From Flavobacterium sp. BFFFF2 (GTDB lineage Bacteria > Bacteroidota > Bacteroidia > Flavobacteriales > Flavobacteriaceae), in NCBI GenBank assembly GCA_002256385.1, contig NKJD01000001.1, forward strand, positions 124,001 through 188,000: a DNA stretch of 64,000 bases, in the 5' to 3' direction. Numbering within the stretch: position 1 is the stretch's first letter; the number at the start of each line of letters is the position of its first letter. The notes under the pieces were generated by a model. That model did no database searches. It was not told the origin of the DNA and saw nothing but the letters and a program-made list of their open reading frames with translations. Shown in pieces: positions 26,639 through 34,377 of this stretch. The position numbers and the translations under genes were made by a program.

Positions 26639-26948
26639 ATACTTAGCAGATATATTGGAAAGTATTCAATGTATTGATGATTTCACTGGTCCAACAAAGC
26701 AATTCAATAATTTTGAAAAAAGTAAGATGATGCAAGCTGCGGTTGAGCGACACGTAGAGATTATTGGAGAAGCCACTAAAAAGTTATTAGAAATAAACCC
26801 AACTATTCCCATCACAAATGCTCGAAAAATTGTGAACACGAGAAATAAAATCGCACATGGCTATGATGAAATTGAATTAGCGGAAATTTGGAACATAGTA
26901 ATTAACCATTTACCCGTCTTAAAAAAGGAAGTTCAGTTCTTGCTGTAA
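26619..26948 (+). CDS. hepT: HepT-like HEPN RNase toxin (DUF86), 109 aa
   Basis: An all-helical HEPN domain with the catalytic motif RX4HXY: RNKIAHGY near residues 86-93. The Tyr is the position that MntA modifies in characterised pairs. VERHVEIIGEATKKL (about 42-56) is the family's other conserved helix. Length is typical. Unlike the RelE locus 0.6 kb upstream, both genes of this pair look intact, so an active toxin-antitoxin or phage-defence module is likely. Confidence 0.9.
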   Translation: MNLQQNKYLADILESIQCIDDFTGPTKQFNNFEKSKMMQAAVERHVEIIGEATKKLLEINPTIPITNARKIVNTRNKIAHGYDEIELAEIWNIVINHLPVLKKEVQFLL

Positions 26949-27004
26949 ATGCTTTTGTTTTTTTTCGATACTATGATTAAATCAAAACTTTAAACAAAAT
27001 AACT

Positions 27005-27240
27005 TTCAACTTTAGCTTCGCTCCGTTCGCCCCATTCGTTCCGATGGGTCTCGGGTCGACTTTCGACTATCGACTTTCAACTTTCAACTTTCAACTTTCA
27101 ACTTTCGACTTTCAACTTTCAACTTTCGACTTTCAACTTTCAACTTTCAACTTTCAACTTTCGACTTTCGACTTTAGCTTCGCTCCGTTCGCCCCATTCG
27201 TTCCGATGGGTCTCGGGTCGACTTTCAACTTTCAACTCAA
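27005..27240 (+). repeat. Composite intergenic repeat: two hairpin-3 cores and about 20 heptads
   Basis: Two copies of the core GTTCGCCCCATTCGTTCCG plus ATGGGTCTCGGGTC (27027-27060 and 27187-27220) flank an array of ACTTTCA/ACTTTCG heptads (27056-27172). The core can fold as CCCAT / ATGGG. Hairpins 1 and 2 are absent in this copy. Confidence 0.85.
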
Positions 27241-27273
27241 AAAAAAACCACCCCTGTTTCCAAGAGTGGTTTT
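27239..27273 (-). terminator. Terminator of the ice-binding-like gene
   Basis: On the minus strand a 9-bp stem (with two G-T pairs) and GAAA tetraloop, CCACTCTTG / CAGGGGTGG, is followed by a T-run. Confidence 0.85.
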
Positions 27274-27295
27274 CAAAACAAACAACTAATTAAAT

Positions 27296-30200
27296 TTATT
27301 TTTTAATCATGCGAACCAATTGTTGGTTTTCGCCTTGCATAATAATTACGTTATAAATACCGCTGGTGTAAGCCGAACCAAATGATTGGTTTTCAAGGGC
27401 GTTGGCCGCTGCGGTAAATTGATCCATTTGTTGACCAAGCATGTTGTAAACGCTTACTTGAAAAGGCAATTGGTTGCCTCCTTGTGCCATTAACACAAAG
27501 TCAGTTTCAAATGGATTTGGAATGGCTTTGATGGTTAAATCTGCCTCGCTATTTGCCATGTTACGGGCTAAACTAGCTGGTGAAGTAATCACGCAACTGC
27601 TGCCATAAGCTTGCCACGCGCCACCAAATTGGATGGCCACACGTACTGTATAGGCGGTGTTTATAGCCCAACCTGTATAATTTCCTAATTGCATATTTGA
27701 AATGGCCGAAGTAAAAGTTAAGGTCGTAGCCCCATTTACCCATTCAAAACGGTAGCCCGTTGCGCCATTGACGGCGCCACAATATACTGGGCTCCATTTG
27801 CTGGCCAAAATTGTGCCACATTGATTCGCACGTACCTGCGTTGATACAGCTGGTGTAGTCACATTACATGCTGCCCCAAAAGCTTGCCAAGTGCCATTAA
27901 GTTGAGCAGCCACGCGAACCGAATAGGTCGTGCTTACTGACCAACCCGTGTAGTTGCCCAGTTGCATGCTTGAGGTAGCTGAAGAATACACCAATGGTGC
28001 GCCCCCATTGCTCCATTCAAAAAGGTATGAAGTAGCGCCTGTAATAACCGCTGCATTTAATGAAGTCCATCTACCGGCCAAGGTAGTGCCACACTGACTG
28101 CTCACCACTTGTGTAATGGCTGAAGGCGCAGTAACCGAACAAACGGCCCCGTAATTTTGCCAAGTACCATTGATTAAAGCTGCCACACTGATGTCATAAG
28201 CGGTACCGTAAGCCACACCACCCGAAACACTTGACAATTGAAAGTTGCTGCTGCTGCTTTCTACGAATCTGGTAACACCGCCGCTTGTTACTTTAAAACG
28301 ATAGGCCGTAGCGCCTACTATTTGACCCGAATACAAAGTAGTATTCATTGAAGCCAAGGTTGATCCGCACATGCTTGCACTGATTTGGGTGGTATTGGCC
28401 ACTACAGGTGAATTCACCACACAAGCGGTGCCAAAATCGCCATATTGTCCATTGAAACCAGCTGCCACACGAATGCTGTAACTGGTATTATAAGCAAGGC
28501 TTCCGGGCAATTGCGTTAAATTAAACGAATTGGTGGTGCTGTAATAGTTTCTGGTAACCCCATTGGCAGTCACTTCAAACAAATAGCCGGTGGCATGTGC
28601 CACTACGGGTACTGAAATGGTATTTGAAATACTACTTAATGTAGTACCACAAGTGGACGAACCAACGGCGGGTAAAGAATAAGTTACAATGGTAGCCGCT
28701 GCACGCAAACTTACACACCCATTTTGGGTAATGGTAGCATAATAAATGCCATCCGTTAAGATGGTAGTCAATGCCAATGGTGACACATCGGTCATGTTGG
28801 CATACACGGTGTAAATGCTGTTGTACCCAAATTCATTCTGAATTTGTTTGGTGCCACTCACATAATATGTACCGCCTCCAAAAACAGGAAGTGGCGTAAT
28901 GGTAACAGAAACCATGGTGCGTCCACTTTCGGTGCCATTAATGGTTTGGGTGGCATAATAAGTGCCTGTAGCAAGTAAAGCGGTCGTGGCAAGTGGCGTG
29001 CCACCTACTGCTGAAGTATACCATTGAATGTCGGTGCCTGTGGCGCTCAATTGAGCTACTGTGGCTCCCTGACATTTGGTTTGATCTAAAGCCATTGGCG
29101 CTGCCGTTCCGCAACCTGGTGTTAACATCACTGAAACAGCCGAAGTACTTAATGCACCTGTGGTGGTTAAAGCACGACCTGTTAATTGAACACCTGTAAG
29201 CAAACTAATTGCCCCGTTGTTACAAATAATGGTACCAACAAATTGAGTAGAATTATTAAGAGAAACCGCCCCATCTACTTTCCAAAATACATTTTTGGCT
29301 TGAGCCCCGTTCATCAAAATCACATGGGCAAAAGTACTAGTCGAAAGCGCGCCATTGATTTGGAAAACAAACACCGCGTTCGGGTTGTTTTGCGCATTTA
29401 AATACACATTATTGGTCAATGCAGTAGCCGCGTCAAGCAAGTACGTATGAGGCGTAAGTACCAAATCATTGCCAAATTGAGCAGGATGCATCAGTTCAAT
29501 GTCATAAGATAGGGTGTTTAAATACGTGTAAACGCCAATCAAATCAGCGGTTGCAGTCGCCGTGGACCCATCAGGTGTGGCGTGAATTTGTCCTGTCACA
29601 TTCAAAGGTTCAAAACCTGTCGATGAACCTACATTGGTACCGATGTCGCCAGTAATCACTGTTTCGCCTGCATTGGTTACTGGTCCATTGGCCGAAAAAA
29701 GCGCATAACAAATGGTGCTTTTTAGGTTTGGAGCCGTTGGCCCTACTGGCACAATGCGGCCACAACCCGTTGGAATGTACGACAAAACGCCATCAACTGT
29801 AATAGCGCCAGCCGTTGAAAAAGCACTGCCTTCTAAGATGACACCGCTACCCATAGAAATCGCCGCATTGTGGGCAATCAAAGTACCCTTCATGCTGGTT
29901 CCAGCACCTAAGCTGATTAAGCCTTCGGTTTTCCAAAACACATTGCACGCTTGTGCACCATTAACTAATAGCACCTGTGCATTCGCTGAAGTCGACAAAG
30001 CACCTTCAATTTGAATAATAAACACCGCAGCGGGGTTGTTTTGGGCATCAAGTGTTATACTGGCATTTAAGGTAGCCGCTCCAGAAATTAAATACACACC
30101 TGGAATGAACACCTGTCCGTTACCCATCAGAACGGAAGGAAAAAATGTAGGTGTTGCATTGTTTAATTGGGTAAAGGCAGCACTTACGTCAGCAGCACTT

Positions 30201-30442
30201 TGCGCACTAAATCCGTTGCCTTGATGCAACATCCCATCCACATTTCCAAAACCTGAAATGGCGCCATTGTTGGTACCCACATTTCCGGTTACATGTGAAA
30301 TACCTGTGTTGGTCACTGCACCGACATTTGAAAATAAGGCATAATTGGCCGCTGTTCCTAGCGAAGGAGCTTGACCATAGTGGCAAAGCGGTGCCAAAAG
30401 GAGCAACGCAATCACCGATCTAAACTGTAATAGTTGTTTCAT
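27296..30442 (-). CDS. T9SS-secreted protein with two ice-binding-like (DUF3494) domains, about 1048 aa
   Basis: A signal peptide (start at 30442) precedes two tandem DUF3494 domains, about residues 26-225 and 240-440. Both show LDAQNNPAAVFIIQI / LNAQNNPNAVFVFQINGAL and NGAQAxNVFWK. Next come Ig-like segments (IQWYTSAVGGTPLATT, TGTYYAT; 450-590), four repeats of about 85 residues with Cys-Gly-T/S-x-L starts and SIRVAA strands (600-955), and a T9SS type A sorting domain (IPNPFETDFVL ... YNVIIMQ ... LVRMIKK). DUF3494 proteins bind ice in cold-adapted microbes, and some act as adhesins. Here surface attachment or ice binding is inferred. No neighbour gene suggests an operon. Confidence 0.9.
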   Translation of the reverse strand: MKQLLQFRSVIALLLLAPLCHYGQAPSLGTAANYALFSNVGAVTNTGISHVTGNVGTNNGAISGFGNVDGMLHQGNGFSAQSAADVSAAFTQLNNATPTFFPSVLMGNGQVFIPGVYLISGAATLNASITLDAQNNPAAVFIIQIEGALSTSANAQVLLVNGAQACNVFWKTEGLISLGAGTSMKGTLIAHNAAISMGSGVILEGSAFSTAGAITVDGVLSYIPTGCGRIVPVGPTAPNLKSTICYALFSANGPVTNAGETVITGDIGTNVGSSTGFEPLNVTGQIHATPDGSTATATADLIGVYTYLNTLSYDIELMHPAQFGNDLVLTPHTYLLDAATALTNNVYLNAQNNPNAVFVFQINGALSTSTFAHVILMNGAQAKNVFWKVDGAVSLNNSTQFVGTIICNNGAISLLTGVQLTGRALTTTGALSTSAVSVMLTPGCGTAAPMALDQTKCQGATVAQLSATGTDIQWYTSAVGGTPLATTALLATGTYYATQTINGTESGRTMVSVTITPLPVFGGGTYYVSGTKQIQNEFGYNSIYTVYANMTDVSPLALTTILTDGIYYATITQNGCVSLRAAATIVTYSLPAVGSSTCGTTLSSISNTISVPVVAHATGYLFEVTANGVTRNYYSTTNSFNLTQLPGSLAYNTSYSIRVAAGFNGQYGDFGTACVVNSPVVANTTQISASMCGSTLASMNTTLYSGQIVGATAYRFKVTSGGVTRFVESSSSNFQLSSVSGGVAYGTAYDISVAALINGTWQNYGAVCSVTAPSAITQVVSSQCGTTLAGRWTSLNAAVITGATSYLFEWSNGGAPLVYSSATSSMQLGNYTGWSVSTTYSVRVAAQLNGTWQAFGAACNVTTPAVSTQVRANQCGTILASKWSPVYCGAVNGATGYRFEWVNGATTLTFTSAISNMQLGNYTGWAINTAYTVRVAIQFGGAWQAYGSSCVITSPASLARNMANSEADLTIKAIPNPFETDFVLMAQGGNQLPFQVSVYNMLGQQMDQFTAAANALENQSFGSAYTSGIYNVIIMQGENQQLVRMIKK

Positions 30443-30720
30443 AATAAAAGTATATGTTGTAGATTTATTTCTACCTGACAAAGGTCAATGCCAATACTTT
30501 GTAGATGTTACACAATAGGAATGGTATATTACAGAATTTTGAATGATGAATTTTGAATTTTGACCAGAAGCTAAGGCCTGCTGATAGTTAGCACGGATAG
30601 CACCCTAACAAAGCGAATTGACAAAGTAAAGCAAATCAACTCTATCGGTTTTTAGGCTTGAAAGAAAAGAGCAAAAATCTCTTTCTTTTCTATTCCTTCT
30701 TTTCATTTTCTCCTGAACTT

Positions 30721-30797
30721 GGGCCAGCAAAGAAAATGAACAATGGTCAATCAATGTTAAGTCATCTGCGAAGCTGAACAAATGCCGGCCCGCATAT
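30721..30797 (+). repeat. Dispersed repeat family 3, full copy
   Basis: GGGCCAGCAAAGAAAATGAA through to ATGCCGGCCCGCATAT. Preceded by a T/C-rich stretch from about 30655 that also recurs at 31100. Parts recur at 31169-31203 and 33278-33420. It directly abuts the palindromic element at 30800. I see no gene between 30443 and 31495. Confidence 0.75.
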
Positions 30798-30799
30798 TT

Positions 30800-30961
30800 T
30801 GAAGTGGTTTAAACTTTTTTCTATTGGCTGCAAAATGGTCTTTTCGCCCCATATTTCAGCTTTTTATTACTCCGTAGCGCTGCTATGCAGTGCAAAAAAG
30901 CTAAAATCTGGAACAAAAATCCTCATTTTTCGCTGCAATCAAAAAAGTTTAAACCACTTCA
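30800..30961. mobile_element. 162-bp palindromic MITE-like module
   Basis: Perfect terminal inverted repeats of 21 bp begin TGAAGTGGTTTAAACTTTTT and are mirrored at the right end. The interior is homologous to the inner part of the elements at 14231 and 20024 (TTACTCCGTAGCGCTGCTAT). Its stems carry different but paired bases. No ORF. Confidence 0.8.
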
Positions 30962-31010
30962 TGTCATAGGTTTTTCAAGCCGGCAAAAATCCTGAAGCCT
31001 ATGATATATA

Positions 31011-31045
31011 GAGGAGGACTTCCAGTGGAAGTCCGGGACAATATT
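31011..31045 (-). repeat. Lone hairpin 2 of the composite repeat
   Basis: GACTTCCAGTGGAAGTC (31017-31033) with the conserved flank GAGGAG on its left. It is the third base-paired version of hairpin 2. Hairpin 1 is not recognisable beside it. Confidence 0.7.
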
Positions 31046-31168
31046 GCTTATGAATTATAATGTTTAAGTTTTAGAAAGTAGTTATTAGTATAAGGTATTT
31101 TCGGCTTGAAAGGAAAGGCCAAAAACCTCGTTCTTTCCTCTTTCTTCTTTTCTCTTTCATCTGATTAT

Positions 31169-31203
31169 GGGCCAGCAAAGAAAATGAACAATGGTCAATC
31201 AAT
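31169..31203 (+). repeat. Dispersed repeat family 3, partial copy
   Basis: Identical over 35 bp to 30720-30754 (GGGCCAGCAAAGAAAATGAA onward). The T/C-rich lead-in from about 31100 also resembles the lead-in of the first copy. Confidence 0.75.
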
Positions 31204-31420
31204 AGAAAGTTATCATTTTAAAATCTAAATTTCTTATAAAAGACAATATTAAACCAAGAACCAGTTGTTCTATTTAATAAATCATTCAAAATTCAAAATT
31301 ATTATGAAGATGCTCGTTTATAAAAATATAAAAGGGTCGTCCCCCACTTGGTTTTCATAATCAATCCCCGTTTACAAGCAGTTCCTAGGCAAGCCCTGCA
31401 ACTACATATTCCTGTAATAC

Positions 31421-31456
31421 AAAAAAAAGGACAGCTTATGAGCTGTCCTTTTTTTT
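31421..31456. terminator. Bidirectional terminator downstream of the DUF2911 gene
   Basis: Stem AAGGACAGCT / AGCTGTCCTT, loop TATG, with long A and T arms. Confidence 0.92.
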
Positions 31457-31495
31457 GTTAAAATAACTTTAAACGTTCCAACGTTGAACTTTAAA

Positions 31496-32347
31496 CTATT
31501 TACTCCACTCCTTAATACTATCCGTATTCATTTTCACGTAGTCATCGTTCTTGGCTTTGGCAGCGGCAGCTAATGAAAGTTTGGCTGATTCAATAGCTCC
31601 TTTTTTATCGCCCAATTTGGCTTGGATTAACGATTTCAAACGCAAGTACCAAAAAGGCACATCGGCACCCGGTTTGGTCATGGCCAAGGCTTTGTTTATA
31701 TATTCCAAAGCTTTGTTTAAATCGCCATTGTTGTTTAAAAAATACTGAGCAGACGAAAAATAGTCGCGATCAGAAGGACCTGCCATTACTTTTTCGATGC
31801 TGGCCATAGCCGTTTTTTGTGTTGGCACTTCAAATTTAATGCCTACCCACGTTTTTTCCCATGAAAGCTCCAACACCGCGCTGTCACTTTCAAGGGCGTT
31901 GATGCCTACGGTAAATGATTCTACTTTGCGGTTCAACATTTCTGGTTTCACGGTCATTTTAGCTGCTACTTTGGTATCGTCCCATGTATCTGGCGTGCCC
32001 CAATTGTCGGTATCAGTATAAAATACTACTTCCCATAAGTCTACTTTTGGCGTGGTAAACAAAGCATATTTACCTTTTTTAAGGGCAATACCTTGCACGA
32101 TGACATCGTCGCTAAATGAAATCATGGTGTTCTGATTGGCTCCTGTGCGCCATAATTTTCCGTAAGGGACCAAATCGCCAAAAACCACACGGCCTTTGGC
32201 ACTTGGGCGGCTGTATTCAATTTCAACATCGGTGAGTCCAACCACTTGTTGAATCACTGACTTTGGACTTGGTTGTGGCGTTTTAACTTGTGCGCCAACA
32301 AACCATTGTGTGGCGATTAAAACGACTGCGAGGGCTAATTTTCTCAT
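31496..32347 (-). CDS. DUF2911 secreted protein with C-terminal TPR-like region, 283 aa
   Basis: Signal peptide MRKLALAVVLIATQWFVGAQ precedes the DUF2911 domain (about residues 25-170). Its core motif is YSRPSAKGRVVFGDLVPYGK, followed by LWRTGANQNTMISFSDDV, KGKYALFTTP and WGTPDTWDDTKVAAK. Residues 200-283 form TPR-like helices (LNKALEYINKALAM, KKGAIESAKLSLAAAA). Function of the family is unknown. It is probably periplasmic or outer-surface. Single gene with its own terminator. Confidence 0.9.
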   Translation of the reverse strand: MRKLALAVVLIATQWFVGAQVKTPQPSPKSVIQQVVGLTDVEIEYSRPSAKGRVVFGDLVPYGKLWRTGANQNTMISFSDDVIVQGIALKKGKYALFTTPKVDLWEVVFYTDTDNWGTPDTWDDTKVAAKMTVKPEMLNRKVESFTVGINALESDSAVLELSWEKTWVGIKFEVPTQKTAMASIEKVMAGPSDRDYFSSAQYFLNNNGDLNKALEYINKALAMTKPGADVPFWYLRLKSLIQAKLGDKKGAIESAKLSLAAAAKAKNDDYVKMNTDSIKEWSK

Positions 32348-32558
32348 ACTTTAAAATATTGATTACTGATTTATAATTGAAATAAAAATGAATTACTTAC
32401 TGAAGCGGTTTATAAACAATTTGGGGATGAACAAAGGTTGAAAGTAATTTGCTTAAAAAAACGCCGTGATTGTTGACTGAAACGCAAATTACAAGCCCAT
32501 TTTCAAAGCCTCAAAAATACGGGATCAAGCGTTAAGAAAAGCATAAAATACCGCTTTT

Positions 32559-32601
32559 TTTGTTTAATCTTTTTGTGATAAGATTAAACAAACTATCTTT
32601 A
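32559..32601 (+). promoter_or_regulatory. Palindromic operator overlapping the promoter of the SRPBCC-SDR-photolyase genes
   Basis: A perfect 12-bp inverted repeat, TTTGTTTAATCT (32559-32570) and AGATTAAACAAA (32581-32592), has a 10-bp spacer. It covers the candidate -33 TTTG (32572-32575) of a promoter with -7 TATCTTTA (32594-32601), spacer 18. Photolyase clusters in many bacteria are controlled by light-sensing MerR-type (LitR/CarH) repressors. Such a regulator here is inference. Confidence 0.65.
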
Positions 32602-32616
32602 CACAAACAAAAAAAC

Positions 32617-33081
32617 ATGTCAGTATTCCGATTTGAATCCGTTCAACTATTGCCTATTAGCCTTGACGAGGCGTGGGAATTTTTTTCATCACCCCAAAAT
32701 TTAAAAACCATTACCCCCGAATACATGGGTTTTCACATTCTTAGTGGGGCCGACCGAAAGATGTTTCCTGGGCAAATTATACAATACCACATTTCACCTT
32801 TTCCGGGCATAAAAATGCGTTGGGTAACCGAAATCACGCATGTCATTGACAAAAGTTATTTTGTGGACGAACAACGATTTGGTCCCTATGCCTTTTGGCA
32901 CCACAAACATTTCTTCAGAGCTATACCGGGCGGCGTTGAAATGATAGACATTGTGGACTATAAATTACCTATGGGTATCTTAGGAAAATGGATGCAACCC
33001 TGGATGGTGAAACCACGCCTTGAAGCCATTTTTGCTTATAGAACAGAGAAGCTAGATCAGTTGTTTGGGAAGATGACCTAA
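32617..33081 (+). CDS. SRPBCC-family protein, 154 aa
   Basis: The START/Bet v 1-like fold is visible in FRFESVQLLPISLDEAWEFF, SSPQNLKTITPE, GQIIQYHISPFPGIKMRWVTEI, YFVDEQRFGPYAFWHHKHFF and MVDYKLP-type strands. It is the small polyketide-cyclase-like type often encoded beside photolyase genes in Bacteroidota; the ligand is unknown. ATG at 32617 begins the domain. It is the first gene after the palindromic promoter. A 590-bp block of repeats now separates it from the SDR gene. Confidence 0.88.
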   Translation: MSVFRFESVQLLPISLDEAWEFFSSPQNLKTITPEYMGFHILSGADRKMFPGQIIQYHISPFPGIKMRWVTEITHVIDKSYFVDEQRFGPYAFWHHKHFFRAIPGGVEMIDIVDYKLPMGILGKWMQPWMVKPRLEAIFAYRTEKLDQLFGKMT

Positions 33082-33084
33082 AGG

Positions 33085-33220
33085 GAGTTTCAGGTTTCAG
33101 GTTTCAGGTTTTCCTTCGGACCGTTCGGCCTTTGGCCTCGGGTCAGGTTTCAGGTTTCAGGTTTCAGGTTTCAGGTTTCAGGTTTCAGGTTTAAAGTTTA
33201 AAGTTTAAAGTTTAATTTTT
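33085..33220 (+). repeat. Composite intergenic repeat: heptads around a hairpin-3 core
   Basis: GGTTTCA heptads (33090-33112 and 33147-33190), core ACCGTTCGGCCTTTGG and CCTCGGGTC (33119-33144; GCC TTT GGC foldable), then four AGTTTAA heptads. Confidence 0.85.
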
Positions 33221-33277
33221 GCGTTCTACTAATATTTTTTCAATTCAAAATTATTTACTCTTTATCCTTATTTCTAA

Positions 33278-33520
33278 GCCAGGCTGGCAAAGAAAACAGA
33301 AAAATGGTCCATTAGCAAAAATAAGGAAGACTAAAATAGAAGATCTTAGAAAATGGTTCTTTAAAATATTTAATCAATGTTAAGTGTTCTGCGCAGCTTG
33401 AAAAATGCCGGCCCGCATATGTAGAAGAGTCAAAAGTCGACCCGAGACCCATCGGAACGAATGGGGCGAACGGAGCGAAGCTAAAGTCGAAAATCCTAAA
33501 GTTTAAGGTTGAATAATCAA
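33278..33520. repeat. Dispersed repeat family 3 (diverged) followed by an inverted hairpin-3 core
   Basis: GGCAAAGAAAACAGAAAAAT (33284 on) and ATGCCGGCCCGCATAT (33405-33420) match the family-3 copy at 30721, with an unrelated insert. Then GACCCGAGACCCATCGG and GGGGCGAAC (33435-33465) form the core in inverted orientation, with short AAAGTCG heptads. The gap 33082-33675 has no gene. Confidence 0.75.
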
Positions 33521-33675
33521 GTAGACCAATTGAAATAAAGGTAAAATTCATTTAATCCATGCATTATGCGAAAAAATGCTCGCATAGATAAAAAAAGTTC
33601 GCTTTCGAACATCTCATTTTTCAATATTAGACATTACAACATTACAAACATTCAACATTACAACATTTTACAAAA

Positions 33676-34377
33676 ATGAAAAACATCCTCATCATCGGTG
33701 GCACCAAAGGAATTGGAAAAGCCTTAGCCACACAGTTGGCATCAAAGCACCACGTTTTTTCGGCACAACGCAATCTGCCTGCTGACCCTATTGAAGGGGT
33801 GCAGTACATTACATTCGATGCCACAACTGGCGCCATTGATTTGACACAATTGCCCGATGTAATTCACGGATTTGTGTATGCCCCGGGATCTATTAACTTG
33901 CGTCCTTTTAAAGGTTTAAAACAAGAAGCCTTTATACAAGATATGCAATTGAACTTTTTTGGAATGATCCCCATCATTCAAGCCATTTTACCGCGCTTGC
34001 AAGCCACCGACAAGTCGTCAATTGTGCTATTTAGTACTGTAGCGGTGGGGCTTGGGATGCCATTTCACAGCTCGATTGCGGCTGCCAAAGGAGCCGTTGA
34101 AGGTTTTGCGCGTGCTTTGGCCGCCGAATTGGCACCTGTTGTGCGGGTCAATGTGATTGCGCCCTCGCTGACGCTCACGCCTTTGGCCGATAAATTTTTA
34201 AACACACCCGAAAAAACGGAGAAGGCAGCCGAGCGCCACCCCCTCAAATCAGTGGGTAAAGCCGAAGATATCGCGGCTATGGCAGCCTATTTATTGGAAG
34301 ACCAAAGTCAATGGATTAGCGGTCAAGTTTTTCATATTGACGGCGGCATGAGCCGTTTGCAAATGATGCATGGCTAA
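33676..34377 (+). CDS. SDR-family oxidoreductase-like protein lacking the catalytic Tyr, 233 aa
   Basis: The Rossmann fold shows NILIIGGTKGIGKALA (TGxxxGxG-type cofactor loop, residues 3-18), VYAPG (NNAG position, about 72), SSIVLFSTVAV (catalytic Ser region) and ISGQVFHIDGG at the end. Where classical SDRs have YxxxK this protein reads FHSSIAAAKGA: the Lys is kept but the Tyr is Ile. It may be a non-classical SDR or a binding protein. Its stop overlaps the photolyase start (TAATG), so the two are translationally coupled and probably act together. Confidence 0.85.
   Translation: MKNILIIGGTKGIGKALATQLASKHHVFSAQRNLPADPIEGVQYITFDATTGAIDLTQLPDVIHGFVYAPGSINLRPFKGLKQEAFIQDMQLNFFGMIPIIQAILPRLQATDKSSIVLFSTVAVGLGMPFHSSIAAAKGAVEGFARALAAELAPVVRVNVIAPSLTLTPLADKFLNTPEKTEKAAERHPLKSVGKAEDIAAMAAYLLEDQSQWISGQVFHIDGGMSRLQMMHG

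Noticed and set aside
27044..27289. Open frame of 81 codons reading FNFQLSTFDFQLS repeats
   Set aside because: It is only the translation of the 7-bp tandem array, since a 7-bp unit repeats every 21 bp in any frame without stops. There is no start signal or domain.
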